Part shown: positions 33,193 to 44,184 of the stretch, one piece after another
Position numbering within the stretch: position 1 is the first letter of the stretch
How the letters are laid out: every line of letters begins with the position of its first letter
From: Plantago ovata
Lineage: Eukaryota; Streptophyta; Magnoliopsida; Lamiales; Plantaginaceae
DNA length: 64,000 nucleotides
Assembly (NCBI GenBank): GCA_028274465.1
Contig: CM051458.1
Span: 17,499,566 to 17,563,565, forward strand
Direction: 5' to 3'
The notes under the pieces: generated by a model
Databases searched by the model: none
Seen by the model: only the letters and a program-made list of their open reading frames with translations
Told to the model about the DNA's origin: nothing
Made by a program: the position numbers and the translations under genes

Positions 33193-33251
33193 GAATGGAA
33201 ATTGTACCAGCACAAACAAGTGTGCAACATGAGCTTGCTGAAACTCAGCAG

Positions 33252-33326
33252 GTAATTCATGTTTCAGCTTTGGACTCTAAGACAATTATCCAAACCTCTC
33301 CTGATCTAAATGTTATTCTTTTTTAG
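33252..33326 (+). other. Probable intron c in the copia C third ORF
   Basis: 75 nt, from CAG|GTAATTCATG to TTCTTTTTTAG|GCT, with a pyrimidine-rich acceptor. The acceptor AG completes an in-frame TAG, so the long frame is open only if this segment is removed. This is the best evidence for splicing. Confidence 0.6.
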
Positions 33327-34004
33327 GCTCTAAAGGAGACCACTGAAGTGGTTCACATCACTGAAGATCCACAAGTGAGTTCTGAGGAACATTACTTAGA
33401 GTTCAAGAGAACTACCTTGTCAAGAGTTGCTAAGTCTGTCAGCAACTGGCGAAGGTACAGAAGGATGGACTTTTCTGATCTCCATCTTCATCTATCAAAT
33501 GAGAAAAAGAGATCTTCTCTGCTGAAGCTCGAGACTTTTGTCCACTCCATACTTCCTGAAGATATGTCATATTCTCAATTAATGAGCTCAAATCTGATTG
33601 CTCAAATCAGAGAGAATATGAAGGCCAAATTTAAGAGTGCCTCTCCCGCTGAACAAGCTGTGATGCTCAAGGGCTCATTTGTACCCGTGGTGGCTGATCT
33701 CCACAAAATCAATGAGGAAGAGGAAGTAACGAGTGTTGCTTTGTACAAGCATCTCGAGCTAGTTATTTTGACTGATGATGATGAAGAGGAAGAAGATGAA
33801 AACATCCCAACTGATCCCAGTGATGATGAAGGGAAAGATTTAAAGGACAAAAAGGACGACGATGATGACAATCAAGGTCCTAGTCCTGATGCTGGTGGAC
33901 TAAAAATGACAGTTGCTGAGACTGAACAACAAAACAATCAGCCAGCTGAACAAACACCAACTCAGCATGAATCTCAACCTGCTCCTGCTGAAACTGAAAA
34001 TTAA

Positions 34005-36132
34005 GCACCTGTACAAGGAGCTGATACTGAGGAAGAATACGCCAGAAAGCGAGCCGTCTTGAAAGTTGGCAAAGGCAAGCTTTCTGATGCCGAGTTATCT
34101 TTACTCGATGCCAAGGTCACTGATACAAACCTTGATGATGAAGAAGAATTGGATGAAGATTACCAAAGAGCACTCCAAAATAGTCTCCAAATTCATGCAA
34201 GGCACACGCAGAATTTGGATATTGCTCAATCTTCAGGAGTAAAGCCACAGGAAGTCCCCTCCCTTCCACTTACTACTGGTGAAACTCCAGCAATTGAGTC
34301 TCAAACGTTGCCCTCAGCAACTACTCAATTAAAACATACTACTGGTGAAACTCCAGCCGTTGAGTCTGAAGCGTTGCCATCAGCAACCACTCAACAAAGA
34401 AAAGAATTAAGTTGCCGACTTAGGTTCCAAGGTTGCTGGCCTTGATGAAGATGATCTATCAACAAATGAGGATGAAAATTCCAAGAAAGACCCCAAAGTG
34501 GTTGAAATTCCTCCTCCTGACTACGAAAATGATGAAGGAGATGACTTGAGAGGAGAATTGTTGTTACAAGATGATCAATTTGCTTCAGAGCTTAAAGTTC
34601 ATTCCTTGAACCCTAATCTAGTGGAGTTTCCACGTGTGGAGGAGTTTACTCCAAGAATTTTGGCACTTAGGGAAGTCCACAAAGCCTGCAAAGCTGAAGA
34701 TGATGCACTGCTTGCTGAGGGCCCGCTTGATATCGTAAAGATATTGGCTACTGTTCTGAGACGCACTACAACACTTACAATAGCTCAGAAAGACATCAGT
34801 CTTTATCAAAAGAGCTATGAAGAAGATGTAAGTCAAGCACTCCGGCTAGCAAAGTCTGCATTAGTCAACGCTCAGACTTTCATGGAAGAAAAGGCCGCAA
34901 CAGAGCGCAGACATGAGGAGAATATGAAGAGTACTAAGCAAGAATTGTCAAAGCTGACTCCTGATCCGCAAGCAATCATCATGAAATACAACAGCTTAAG
35001 TACTCTTGCTGAAAATTGCAACGAGTTCTTCTCTTTGTACATTACTCCGATGATGCAATCCATGTCTAAGGGGGAAGATAAACAAAAGAGAACTTCAAGG
35101 AAGAAAACCCCTCCTACTGTTGAAGCACCACTTACCATAGAACCTCTTGCTGAAAAAGAGCAAAGTTCTAAAAGACAAGCAGAATCTGAGTTAAATTCAG
35201 CAAGTCCCAAAAAGAGAAAAACTGCTGCTGAAACTCAAGGATTCTGTCATACTGAAAATCATCAAGCTGTGAATGAAGATGATGATGATGATGACAATCA
35301 GACAATAGCTCAAGCCATAAGAGCTAAACCAATTACAGCCTTAACTCCGTCTGGCCATTCAAAGCATTTCTCTTATGACTCAAGATCTTCAGCAAAAGAT
35401 CAAGACAATGCAATGTCAAGAAGAAGAAGGCAAAGACAGGAAGAAGAGGCTGGCCAGCATTGCTATTGGCTCCGCATTGAATATACAAAGACCAGCAATG
35501 ATGAAACCACTCAGAACGTGATCAGAAACGTTCATGGTTGCTGGATCTTAAAGCTAGAAGACTTGCTGGTAAATGAGTTCTTTCCAACAGCCATACTGAA
35601 CCAAATGTTCACTTGGATTGATCTCAAGGTAAAAAGGAAAGAAAGGGCTGAGTCCCTACCAAGAAATATTGTTGGGATATGGTTGAATCTAGAAGTCTCA
35701 GTAAGAAGAACTTCAATTGGTAAGTCCATAAGACAAGAACCTGATTTGATAATACCAATTGGCATTGCTTATTACTCTGACCCCGTGACCAAGAAAACAA
35801 AGAAGAGACTTGGATTGATTCCTTATGAGTATTTCTATCTCACTGCTAAGGATCAAGAAGAAGATCTTCTCTGTCTAAGGAAGATTCATCCTAAAAGCAT
35901 TTCAGATACACAACTTCTCCATGCCAACAATTGGGGCATGCATTTGTGGGTAGTTCACTACATGGAAATGAATGCTGAAAAGCATTATCATATCGCCTGC
36001 AAAAATGCAAGGATTCTTCAACTACAAGTCCGTAAACTACTTGAAGATTACGAAAAGGACTGTATTAAATTCACTGCACTTGCTGAGAAGAGTGTAAGAG
36101 AGATTTTGATAAAATCCTCTGGAAGAGCTTAA
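34005..36132 (+). pseudogene. Copia C third ORF, C-terminal part
   Basis: After the TAA at 34002 the same frame is open to about 34440. It includes a 66-bp repeat (34272 and 34338; unit TTGETPAxES). A frameshift near 34400 moves it to the frame 34498-36132 (544 codons). That part has a coiled-coil-like stretch (34780-34950), another basic cluster (SPKKRKT, near 35203) and an Asp run. It ends in a conserved-looking globular region (about 35450-36110) with CYWLRIEYTK and HLWVVHYMEM, and stops at 36130-36132. It lies 248 bp from the polypurine tract. I do not recognise the family. Confidence 0.65.
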
Positions 36133-36380
36133 CTCTCTCTAGTAGTTCTGTTTATGTTTTGTTTGCTGATTCTGTGTAGTTATCTCTGATCATTCCTGTA
36201 AACTTACTGAAAGATAACTATTAGCAATGAAGCTTTTGACTCTTATTGGTTTTTGATTATGCAATTTACTTATGCTTACTGTTTAATTATTCAAGTATGC
36301 TTGCATTAATCAACTGATTTATTCAACATTAGAAACCTCTAAAAGGGTAACAATTAATTTAGCCATGGATTGCTAACATC

Positions 36381-36395
36381 AAAAAGGGGGAAATT
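36381..36395 (+). other. Copia C polypurine tract
   Basis: AAAAAGGGGGAAATT directly precedes the 3' LTR at 36396. It would prime plus-strand DNA synthesis. Confidence 0.85.
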
Positions 36396-37964
36396 TGTTA
36401 GGAAACTTGTAATTTTGATGAGCAATTAACCATGCTAAATTAAGGAAAGTCCAGTAACTAGTACTCTTAAGGTCCATAGGAATTTAGAATTTTAAGGACA
36501 TTGTAAAAGAGGAACGTTTGCTGAAGACTTAGAGTAGGTGCTAGATAGGTTCGTTTTACCGATTATGATGTATCTTGTTTTTTGAAAAGAAATATAACCT
36601 ATTGAAGCATTTGCTGATGATGTACTTTGTTTACACAAACAAACTATTGAAGCATTTAGAACCGTTCAGAAACTTGAAGATTTCGAAGAACTGAAGACTA
36701 GAAGATTTCTGAAGACTGGTATCTACAAAGGCACATGTTGCTCAGAAAGTGGAAACTTCAGCAACACCATTGCATAAGTGAAAATCTAAACGACAGAGTA
36801 GGTTGTGCTTGCTGAAACTGAGACTGACCACTTGCTGATGAACATTTGTGACCTCTTGCTGAAAGTACTTGTATTTGCGCTCCATTGTTACTGTTTGAAT
36901 TTCATTCAAATGAGCATTAAATGCAAAGAATGCACGCGAAGGACATGAAAACTAGAAGACAAACAAGGACGCTGCTGAAAGTACAAAAGCAAGATAGTGA
37001 CATCTTAAGGAACAAAAGCCTTAGAATTTGAAATTCAAACGGCTACTTATTTTCACTATAAATAGAGGTCATCCGACAAAGAGTTGAAGTGTGTCAACAA
37101 CGTGATCAAACTCTCACTTGTGCTTAAACTCACATACCCTTCAATACTCTTTACTGCCATTGATCCGTTCCAAGACTTAAAGTTTGAAAAAGCTACTTGT
37201 GAAGAAGTAGAACTTACACGGCTAAGAAATTAGTTAAGTGTTCTTTCTTTCTTTCGAACAAGAACAAGTCTTGACACCAGAAACAATCAAACTTGCTTAC
37301 TGGAAAGTATTCAAAGTTTTGTTTCTTAGATTACTTGTTGTAACTGAATAAGTTATAATTAAGTTTTCTCATCCCAAACCTCTCTAACTGAAAATACACC
37401 CTTTCAGGCGTGATATTCAGGGGGAACTTAATCGAGCATAGTGTTGCTGATTAAAAGTCCCAAGTTTGGTGGAGAACAAGGTTTCGTTCTCTAGTTAGGT
37501 TGTAAACGAAGCAAGTGTGCTTTAGTTTCTGTTTGAATCGCTCTAGATAGGTGTTGTAAGGAACCTCAAACTTGTCTTAGTGGATTCAGTCCTAGAAAGG
37601 ACAAAGTGGATTAGTTGAGAGATTACGCCACTCTCAGATACCACTATAAAAAGTGTTTGTGTGATTTACTTACTGTACTTAGTTTTCAGCAAAGCATATC
37701 TATCAGTACACAGTCACTCACTTCACTTGCTGAAACTATCACTTACTGACAAAGCACTTATTGTATCAAAGACTTCCGCTCTCTGATTTTAAGTATTAGC
37801 AAACCTAGTTACTGAGAAGTAACTTGCGCTTGCTGAGAAAGTTAAGTATCAGCAAACTCATTACTGAAAAGTAATAAGTACTTGCTGAGAAAGTTAAGTA
37901 TCAGCAAACTCATTACTGAAAAGTAATAAGTAATAAGTACTTACTGCAAACTCATTACTGAAAA
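36396..37964 (+). mobile_element. Copia C 3' LTR (end truncated)
   Basis: It starts TGTTAGGAAAC and matches 2783-4260 well, with extra copies of the AGTATCAGCAAACTCATTACTGA unit near its end. It breaks off in ATTACTGAAAA and lacks the last ~95 bp, including the GAAAAGACTATTCACC segment seen in the 5' LTR. Copia B LTR sequence follows at once, so a deletion removed the end and any target duplication. The TATA box is at about 37057-37065. Confidence 0.9.
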
Positions 37965-39297
37965 ATAAATAAATGAACAGTACACATGGGGCAGCAAAAC
38001 GCTGCCCCCATTGCCATCAACCAGCAGCTGGGTCGACCCAGCTGCCTGGTTCTGTTTTATCTATTTATTTTATTCTGCTTTCTTTATTTGGACCTTATTC
38101 TAAATCCCGTCCAAATGCACAAGTCTTCAATTAATTAATTAATTAAATCCAATTCAATTCAATTAATTATATTTCTAAAATATATATTCCATATATAATG
38201 AATTAACATTAATCTAATTAATGATAATTCCATTATATTTATATATATAGCAATTCAACATTAATCTAATTAATATTTAATCCTATATATATAGCTCATT
38301 TGTAGAAACACCACCTTGAAGTGTGACCCATAGGGCCTTGCATATTAAGCAATAATCTAATTAAGGTCACAATAAATTCCTAGACAATTTATCGGACAAT
38401 ATTAATATGCAAGGAACGTTTGTGACGAAAACAAACCACATGTAGTGTAGGGTACTTTGATGATACGGTCCCTTCATTCTCGAATACTTGAATGAGTCTA
38501 GAATATGGTTATGTGTCTATTCTAATAACTCCATTGGTGGTTTCTCAATCTTATTAGTCGATCCATGAATTATGTCCAAACACCATTTTGACATATTCAC
38601 ATACGGTGGCCACCGGTTTGTGATCGCACTAAATATGAAAAGTGAGTATTCTCTCCTTGTATCTATTACGGAGGGATGAATCCTATCTTGGCCCAATCAC
38701 TCACACCATATGCTTCCTAATGTACCCAACGCATGCCGTATCTACCCTACTTTAAGAGTGCAAGCGTTGCGCATGGTCAAAGCACATTATTTCACATATG
38801 TTGTAGTATTGGCCTCAAGTCTAAGGACTACTAACATCACCCTACATACCGATACTACCATAGACACTTAAATAGCTTTACCAAATGGTTTCTCGGTCGG
38901 GTATGCCAACACTCTCCAAAGTGTCCATATGTTCATTATGAATAACCAAGTTCATTCGTAGAAGTGAGACCTACTACATCCTCGAAAGATCTAATGCAAC
39001 ATATGCTAGATTCAATCGCATCATTGATATCCCGTATCTCAATGACCTTCAGCTAGTGGCTTATTTTAGGACTTAATTATTGACACACAAGCTCCCACTA
39101 ACTTGGTGATTACCTTAAGTCCTTGGGAACATTTTATCGAACAATTCAAACAACCAAATAATATATTCGTAAAAATGTAATGCCAATTGTATTTAATAAT
39201 GTATAGATAAATGAACATAAATAAATAACAATAACTGAATGTGATCAAGTACATATCATCCCTATCGTAGGTTGTCTCTAGGACATATATACTTTCA
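37965..39297 (-). mobile_element. Copia B 3' LTR, second piece
   Basis: It resumes the LTR interrupted by copia C, matching 55566-56896 of the other B LTR, and ends ATACTTTCA. The polypurine tract (minus strand GGCCAAGTGGGAGAT) lies at 39298-39312. Confidence 0.92.
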
Positions 39298-39311
39298 ATC
39301 TCCCACTTGGC

Positions 39312-40931
39312 CTAGAGCCAATCACCTACGTGTCTAACACCTATGTTAATGAAATGTCTAACATGTTTGTCAATGTTCAACACTTTCGTGAAAGGATCTG
39401 CCACATTTTCCTCAGTGGAAACTCGTTCTATAGATACTTCTCCTCTAGCTATCATCTCTCTAATTAGATGATACTTCCTAAGTACATGCTTATTCTTGTT
39501 AGTGGATCTTGGTTCCTTTGCTTGTGCAACAGCGCCTTCGTTGTCGCAGTAGACCGTTATAGGACTACTATTAGGAACTACCCCTAGTTCCTTTAGGAAT
39601 TCTGAAATCCAGACAGCCTCCTTGGAGGCTTCTGCAACAGCAATGTACTCAGATTCGGTCGTAGAATCAGCCAAGGTGGATTGCTTTGAACTCTTCCAAG
39701 TGACGGCTCCACCATTGAGTGTAAACACATACCCAGTTTGTGATTTGTAGTCGTCTGGGTCCGATTGGAAACCAGCATCGACATAACCACTCATTCGCAA
39801 CTCTTGTTGTCCACCATATACAAGAAAGGAATCTTTAGTTCTTCTAAGATACTTAAGAATTGCTTTCAAAGCCGTCCAGTGTTTCATACCTAGATTCTGT
39901 TGGTGTCGACAACTACAGCTAAGTGCATAGGCCACATCTAGCCTTGTACAGTTCATGGCATACATGATAGATCCAATAGTTGATGCATATGGGACCCTTT
40001 TCATGTGTTCGATCTCCTCATTTGTAGAAGGACTATCCTTCGTAGTGAGAGCGACGCCATGTCTAGCTGGTAAGAAACCTTTATTGGATCCATCCATATT
40101 AAAGCGTTTCACTATTTTGTCGACATATGTGGACTGTGATAACCCTAACAATCTTCGGGATCTATCCCTATGGATTTTGATTCCAAGAATGTAACAGGCT
40201 TCACCTAAGTCTTTCATCGAGAAAGTCTTAGATAACCACTCCTTTGTGGATCGTAACAGTTGGACATTGTTTCCCATGATTAATATGTCATCAACATATA
40301 TAACCATGAAAACAATTCCAGCATCGCTGCGTTTAACATAAACGCATGGATCTTCCGCACATCTGATGTAGTCAAACGATTTGACTGCTTCATCAAAGCA
40401 AATATTCCAACTCCTCGAGGCTTGCTTTAGTCCATAAATGGATCTCTTTAGCTTGCAAACTAATTTGGGATTTGACTTAGATGTAAAGCCTTCAGGTTGT
40501 ATCATATACACCTCTTCCTCGAGATTTCCGTTAAGGAAAGCAGTTTTCACATCCATTTGCCAAAGCTCATAATCATAGTATGCTGCTATAGCAAGTAAAA
40601 TTCGAATAGACTTAAGCTTGGCTACTGGTGAAAAAGTTTCGTCATAATCGATACCATATCGTTGACTATAACCTTTCACCACCAGTCTAGCATTGTATGT
40701 CTGTATGTTTCCATCATCATCTGTTTTCCTCTTGAAAACCCATTTGCAACCGATAGGTCTAACCCCTTCTGGAGCATCAACCAAGTCCCATACTTGATTC
40801 TCATACATTGAGTCTATTTCGGATTTCATGGCTTCTTGCCACCTGCTTGAATCAATGTCCAACATTGCTTCTTTGCAAGTTTTAGGGTCATCTTTGTGAG
40901 ATAAGTCAAGTTCAAACTTGTAATCTTCCAA
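39312..40931 (-). CDS. Copia B reverse transcriptase and RNase H
   Basis: 539 codons without interruption. RT motifs include KWVFKRK, YDETFSPVAKL, MDVKTAFLNGNLEEEVYM and the intact catalytic box YVDDILIMG. RNase H has YVDAGFQSDPDDYKSQTGY, DSTTESEYIAVAEA and VYCDNEGAVAQA, ending NVADPFTK. It stops just before the polypurine tract, as expected. It is very similar to copia A but less damaged. It is cut off from integrase by gypsy F and a one-base shift near 40925, so it cannot be made as a polyprotein. Confidence 0.92.
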   Translation of the reverse strand: MEDYKFELDLSHKDDPKTCKEAMLDIDSSRWQEAMKSEIDSMYENQVWDLVDAPEGVRPIGCKWVFKRKTDDDGNIQTYNARLVVKGYSQRYGIDYDETFSPVAKLKSIRILLAIAAYYDYELWQMDVKTAFLNGNLEEEVYMIQPEGFTSKSNPKLVCKLKRSIYGLKQASRSWNICFDEAVKSFDYIRCAEDPCVYVKRSDAGIVFMVIYVDDILIMGNNVQLLRSTKEWLSKTFSMKDLGEACYILGIKIHRDRSRRLLGLSQSTYVDKIVKRFNMDGSNKGFLPARHGVALTTKDSPSTNEEIEHMKRVPYASTIGSIMYAMNCTRLDVAYALSCSCRHQQNLGMKHWTALKAILKYLRRTKDSFLVYGGQQELRMSGYVDAGFQSDPDDYKSQTGYVFTLNGGAVTWKSSKQSTLADSTTESEYIAVAEASKEAVWISEFLKELGVVPNSSPITVYCDNEGAVAQAKEPRSTNKNKHVLRKYHLIREMIARGEVSIERVSTEENVADPFTKVLNIDKHVRHFINIGVRHVGDWL

Positions 40932-41411
40932 GAGTACTTATCTTGTTGGAAGCTTTCACTTCTAACCTTTTAGACCGACGGAGTGCGGGTTTGTTTGGTT
41001 GTATTGGTTGTATATCCTGATTGTGAGATGGTTCAACTTGTTCAATCTGTTGAACAGTTGAAGGTGGGTCAGATGCCACAGTTTCACGTGGTTCAGGTGC
41101 AATGGTTGCAACTGCATCCTGGGGAGTTGGTTCCGACATGACCTGTTGAACCGTTCCAGCCGGTTCAGTCAATGTAGACTTGGTAGGGGCATTTTGGGAA
41201 CTAGTCAAATTACCTAAAATGCTCCCACTGGCTGAGAGATATCTACCTAGAGATGTGCTCGAACCATAATATCCTCCTTGAGCTCCCACTGAATCATTGT
41301 CACAACCATTTGACAATTCATTAACCTCAATGTTATCTTCTTGTTCTTGGATTTCCTCGAGTTCTATCTCATTTCTACTATGTTGCTTGAAGACATAATC
41401 ATCTTCCAGAC
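40912..41411 (-). pseudogene. Copia B integrase-RT linker
   Basis: An acidic and Pro/Thr/Gln-rich linker of the kind lying between integrase and RT in copia elements, ending KPALRRSKRLEVKASNK. It begins at the gypsy F target duplication (41407-41411). The open frame extends into the F LTR only by chance. It is frameshifted relative to RT. Confidence 0.75.
41407..41411. repeat. Target-site duplication CAGAC of gypsy F
   Basis: CAGAC directly precedes TGATGG at 41412 and recurs at 50865-50869 directly after TTCATCA. It fixes both ends of gypsy F. Confidence 0.95.
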
Positions 41412-42685
41412 TGATGGACTGAGATTCGTCAGGTCCCGGTTCAGTCAAATAAATTTGTTATTTAGCCAAAGGCAATCCACAACTACAACGAAAACAGTAG
41501 TGTAGTAGTAGAATGACTCGAGTGTCGTTCTCTCAGGACTATACTAGCTTTATCAAATCTAATTAAGAATATAAAACATCAAATAGAAAGCAATAGGGGT
41601 TTTCAAGCAGATAATGGAGATTGGTGATAGTATGGTCCTTCTTAACATAATGGGTCGATAATCATGCATAAATTCCTCGGTCTTGCATAGAGATCTTTGA
41701 ATCAATCTTGTGTCCTGTTGCAAGTATTAAGCACTACGAAGATAATATGGGTCTGACTCATCAACAACTAACGTCCTAATGTGTTCCGTAATTATTCAAC
41801 ACTACGAAGATAATTGGTCTGATTGGTTCACAAGTGTCCATGCGTGCATAATAATCAATACAACATACGAGAATTTTGGTTGCAACTGATCAACGAAATA
41901 AAGCAATGACACGGAGTATAATGCGCGATATAGCCATTAGCATGATTATCTTCCCTCGCTAAGAATTCACATACTACCACCAATGATAAATTTAGCTACT
42001 CATAGTAGGCATGCAATCAATAGCAATCATAGAAGAAAACATATTGAAAGAATATAAAATAAGTAGATAAAAACTGTAAGATACAAAGTTACCGAAGGTT
42101 GTCAATCTCCGGATGATTGCGATCCTACGCGCTCCAATCTGCTATGAAAAAGTATCACCTAAGCTATGGAACTCCCAGGACAGGCCCCGGGAAGTTCCTC
42201 CCTAAAACTATAGAGAGAGGTGAGAAAGTAGGCTTGGAAAGATATGATTTTCGGAGAAAAACTGAGCTCTATATATAGGCCCCGAAATTGCCCGCGGCGG
42301 TTCGCCCCAGGATTCCGGCGGTTCGCCCCACAGTGTAAACGCGGAATTTCCGCGTTTTCGACGCGGTTTTGGATTTCTTCATCTTTTCGGACTCGGTTTC
42401 AGACTTCTAATGGCCTTCTAACCTCCTGATTCGAACCCTAGACTCCAAATCCTATCCGGAAACCTTCAGATACTCCAAATAGGCTTCTGGAACACCAATT
42501 CCTTGTAGACTTCAATATAAATGCCCGTAAATCTTCGAATTTCAACCAAAACCTGTAAAATAAAATCTAAAGGGAAACATGACACTATTCTAATAAAATG
42601 TACTAAAATATAGCTAAATTAACATAGAGGATAGATAAATTAGGTGAAAAAGACTCGAATGAAAGTGTAAAATACACATTCATCA
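41412..42685 (-). mobile_element. Gypsy F 3' LTR
   Basis: A 1,274-bp LTR, TGATGGACTGAG...CACATTCATCA, and a near-identical copy of 49592-50864 (about 20 differences by eye). It holds GGCGGTTCGCCCC twice near 42295-42330, a TATA-like CTATATATAGG at 42269-42279 and the conserved GAGTGTCGTTCTCTC box at about 41520-41535. The polypurine tract (minus strand GGTTTGGGGAGTT) follows at 42686-42698. Confidence 0.94.
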
Positions 42686-44184
42686 AACTCCCCAAACCGA
42701 ACATTTGCTTGTCCTCAAGCAACTAAGCTAGACTCTAATACAAAAAACATGCAAGACTCAAAAATGGAGTTTCATGCCAAATAAAATGAACTAATATACT
42801 GAATCTACCAAATAACATATGAACAAAAACCATACAAATCAAAACATGAATATAGGTTGAAGAATACCTCGATTGACTTATACACATCCACATAAGCACT
42901 TATGTCAAGACAAGATAGTCTCTCGTAACATTCTCTACCTGGACCTAGTCAGTGACGACGTAATGATGCATGCTAAGATACGAATGGTTGCCCCGTGCCT
43001 ATGAAACTGAGGACTTACTGCTGTTCCACCATGTTAAGACTTTTCCTCAAAAGAGGTCGAACCAGTACTGGCTCTCATCAAACGAAGGAGGGTTTCCTAT
43101 AAAAGATAACACTCCCCTATTCTACCCATATCTCAAGTAAAGTCTTAAGCTATTCACCACTTCCTGAATGGCAGGACGAGGGTGGTCTAGAACAGATAAC
43201 ACTTAAGACAAAAAAGATAAAAAATAGAAAAACACAATTACGAACAATACGAAAAATGGGAAAGACTCAAACTTTGCTAAACTGCTATTTGGCTTTATTT
43301 TTTGGACCCTTCTTTGCTTTTTTGGGGTCTTCTTTTTTTCTTTTTTTTCTTTCCAGATTCTTTTTTCTTTTTCTCTCTTTTTTTCTGGAATTTTTCTTTC
43401 TTTTTTTTCGATTTTTTTTTAACCAGCAGTAGCATAACAGAAAGAGAAACAAAATGACTCACACGACTTCCCCAAACCTATTCGAAAGAATAGGTTGGAG
43501 TACAAAATTCACGGAAAAGGAAAATAAACTCACGATACGAAAAATGAAAAACAGAAACAAGTCTATGATGGTGTAACCCCCTCCCCAAACCTATTCGGAA
43601 GAATAGGTTATAAACAAAGGATCACACAACCTCACACTACCTCCTTCCTAGGCATTTAGCAATCTCAAAGCATGGTGAAGACTTGTTGCCTCTTAGGTAC
43701 ATAATTACTCGGGAAACAACCATAAGACCCTAACATGCATCATCCTATTATAAAGGCCTTCGTGAACCGCAGTAGAGAAAACATCACTAAGTGATGTCGA
43801 GCTACCTAGCTCAACTAAGTGCAATACATAAATGTGACAAACCAAGCAAGAAAAACTTCAATCTAATTCATAGAGATGAAGCATACGATTAATGGCATAG
43901 CTAGTTGATCTACCCAATAAAAAAGTTCAAAAAATCCGGCAATAAACTCCATATAATACATGCAAGACTATCCTAGGAAAGCAGTAAACGTGCAAATGCA
44001 AAAATTTAAAAAATTTCACGAGTTTCATAAGCAAGATAAGTATAGAGATAACCAGCGATAACCTCCTCCCCAAACCTGAACGTCGTCGCTCGTCCCGAAC
44101 GTCGAAAGTGGATCCAAGGTGAGAGCTAATGCTTGTATAAGTTACCTATAATACTCAATCAAACTCGTGAGAAAACAAAACACA
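42686..44184 (-). other. Gypsy F 3' untranslated region
   Basis: 1.5 kb between the pol stop and the 3' LTR with no credible ORF and no envelope-like gene. It contains two hairpins with 9-bp stems (43475-43496 and 43588-43609) and a T-rich tract (about 43290-43430; purine-rich on the sense strand). It is collinear with the last 1.4 kb of gypsy G, so these parts are conserved between the two elements. Confidence 0.8.
43475..43609 (-). repeat. Paired tetraloop hairpins in the gypsy F 3' UTR
   Basis: AACCTATTC-GAAA-GAATAGGTT (43475-43496) and AACCTATTC-GGAA-GAATAGGTT (43588-43609) as written on the plus strand. On the sense strand the loops read TTTC and TTCC. Stems, order and spacing match gypsy G. 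Confidence 0.85.

Larger units (their letters stand above)
30867..34004 (+). pseudogene. Copia C third ORF, central part with small introns
   Basis: The frame resumes at 30869 after the copia A insertion. The first ~210 codons (to about 31600) form a globular-looking region with the segments WTKHVKRKHLCHSLGLVALLL and LNWAKYIFNRLVDFV. This resembles, from memory, a domain seen in plant LTR-element extra ORFs. Basic nuclear-localisation-like clusters follow (KNKKRKADDD, PKRKRTNNPRKK, about 31870-31990), then a long acidic, Ala/Glu-rich tail. There is no clear signal peptide or transmembrane helix, so an envelope role is not supported. Introns fitting GT-AG are 32744-32818, 32888-32959 and 33252-33326, all phase 0. 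A 196-bp duplication lies at 32801-33192. The frame ends at a TAA at 34002-34004, with the same frame open beyond. Confidence 0.7.
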
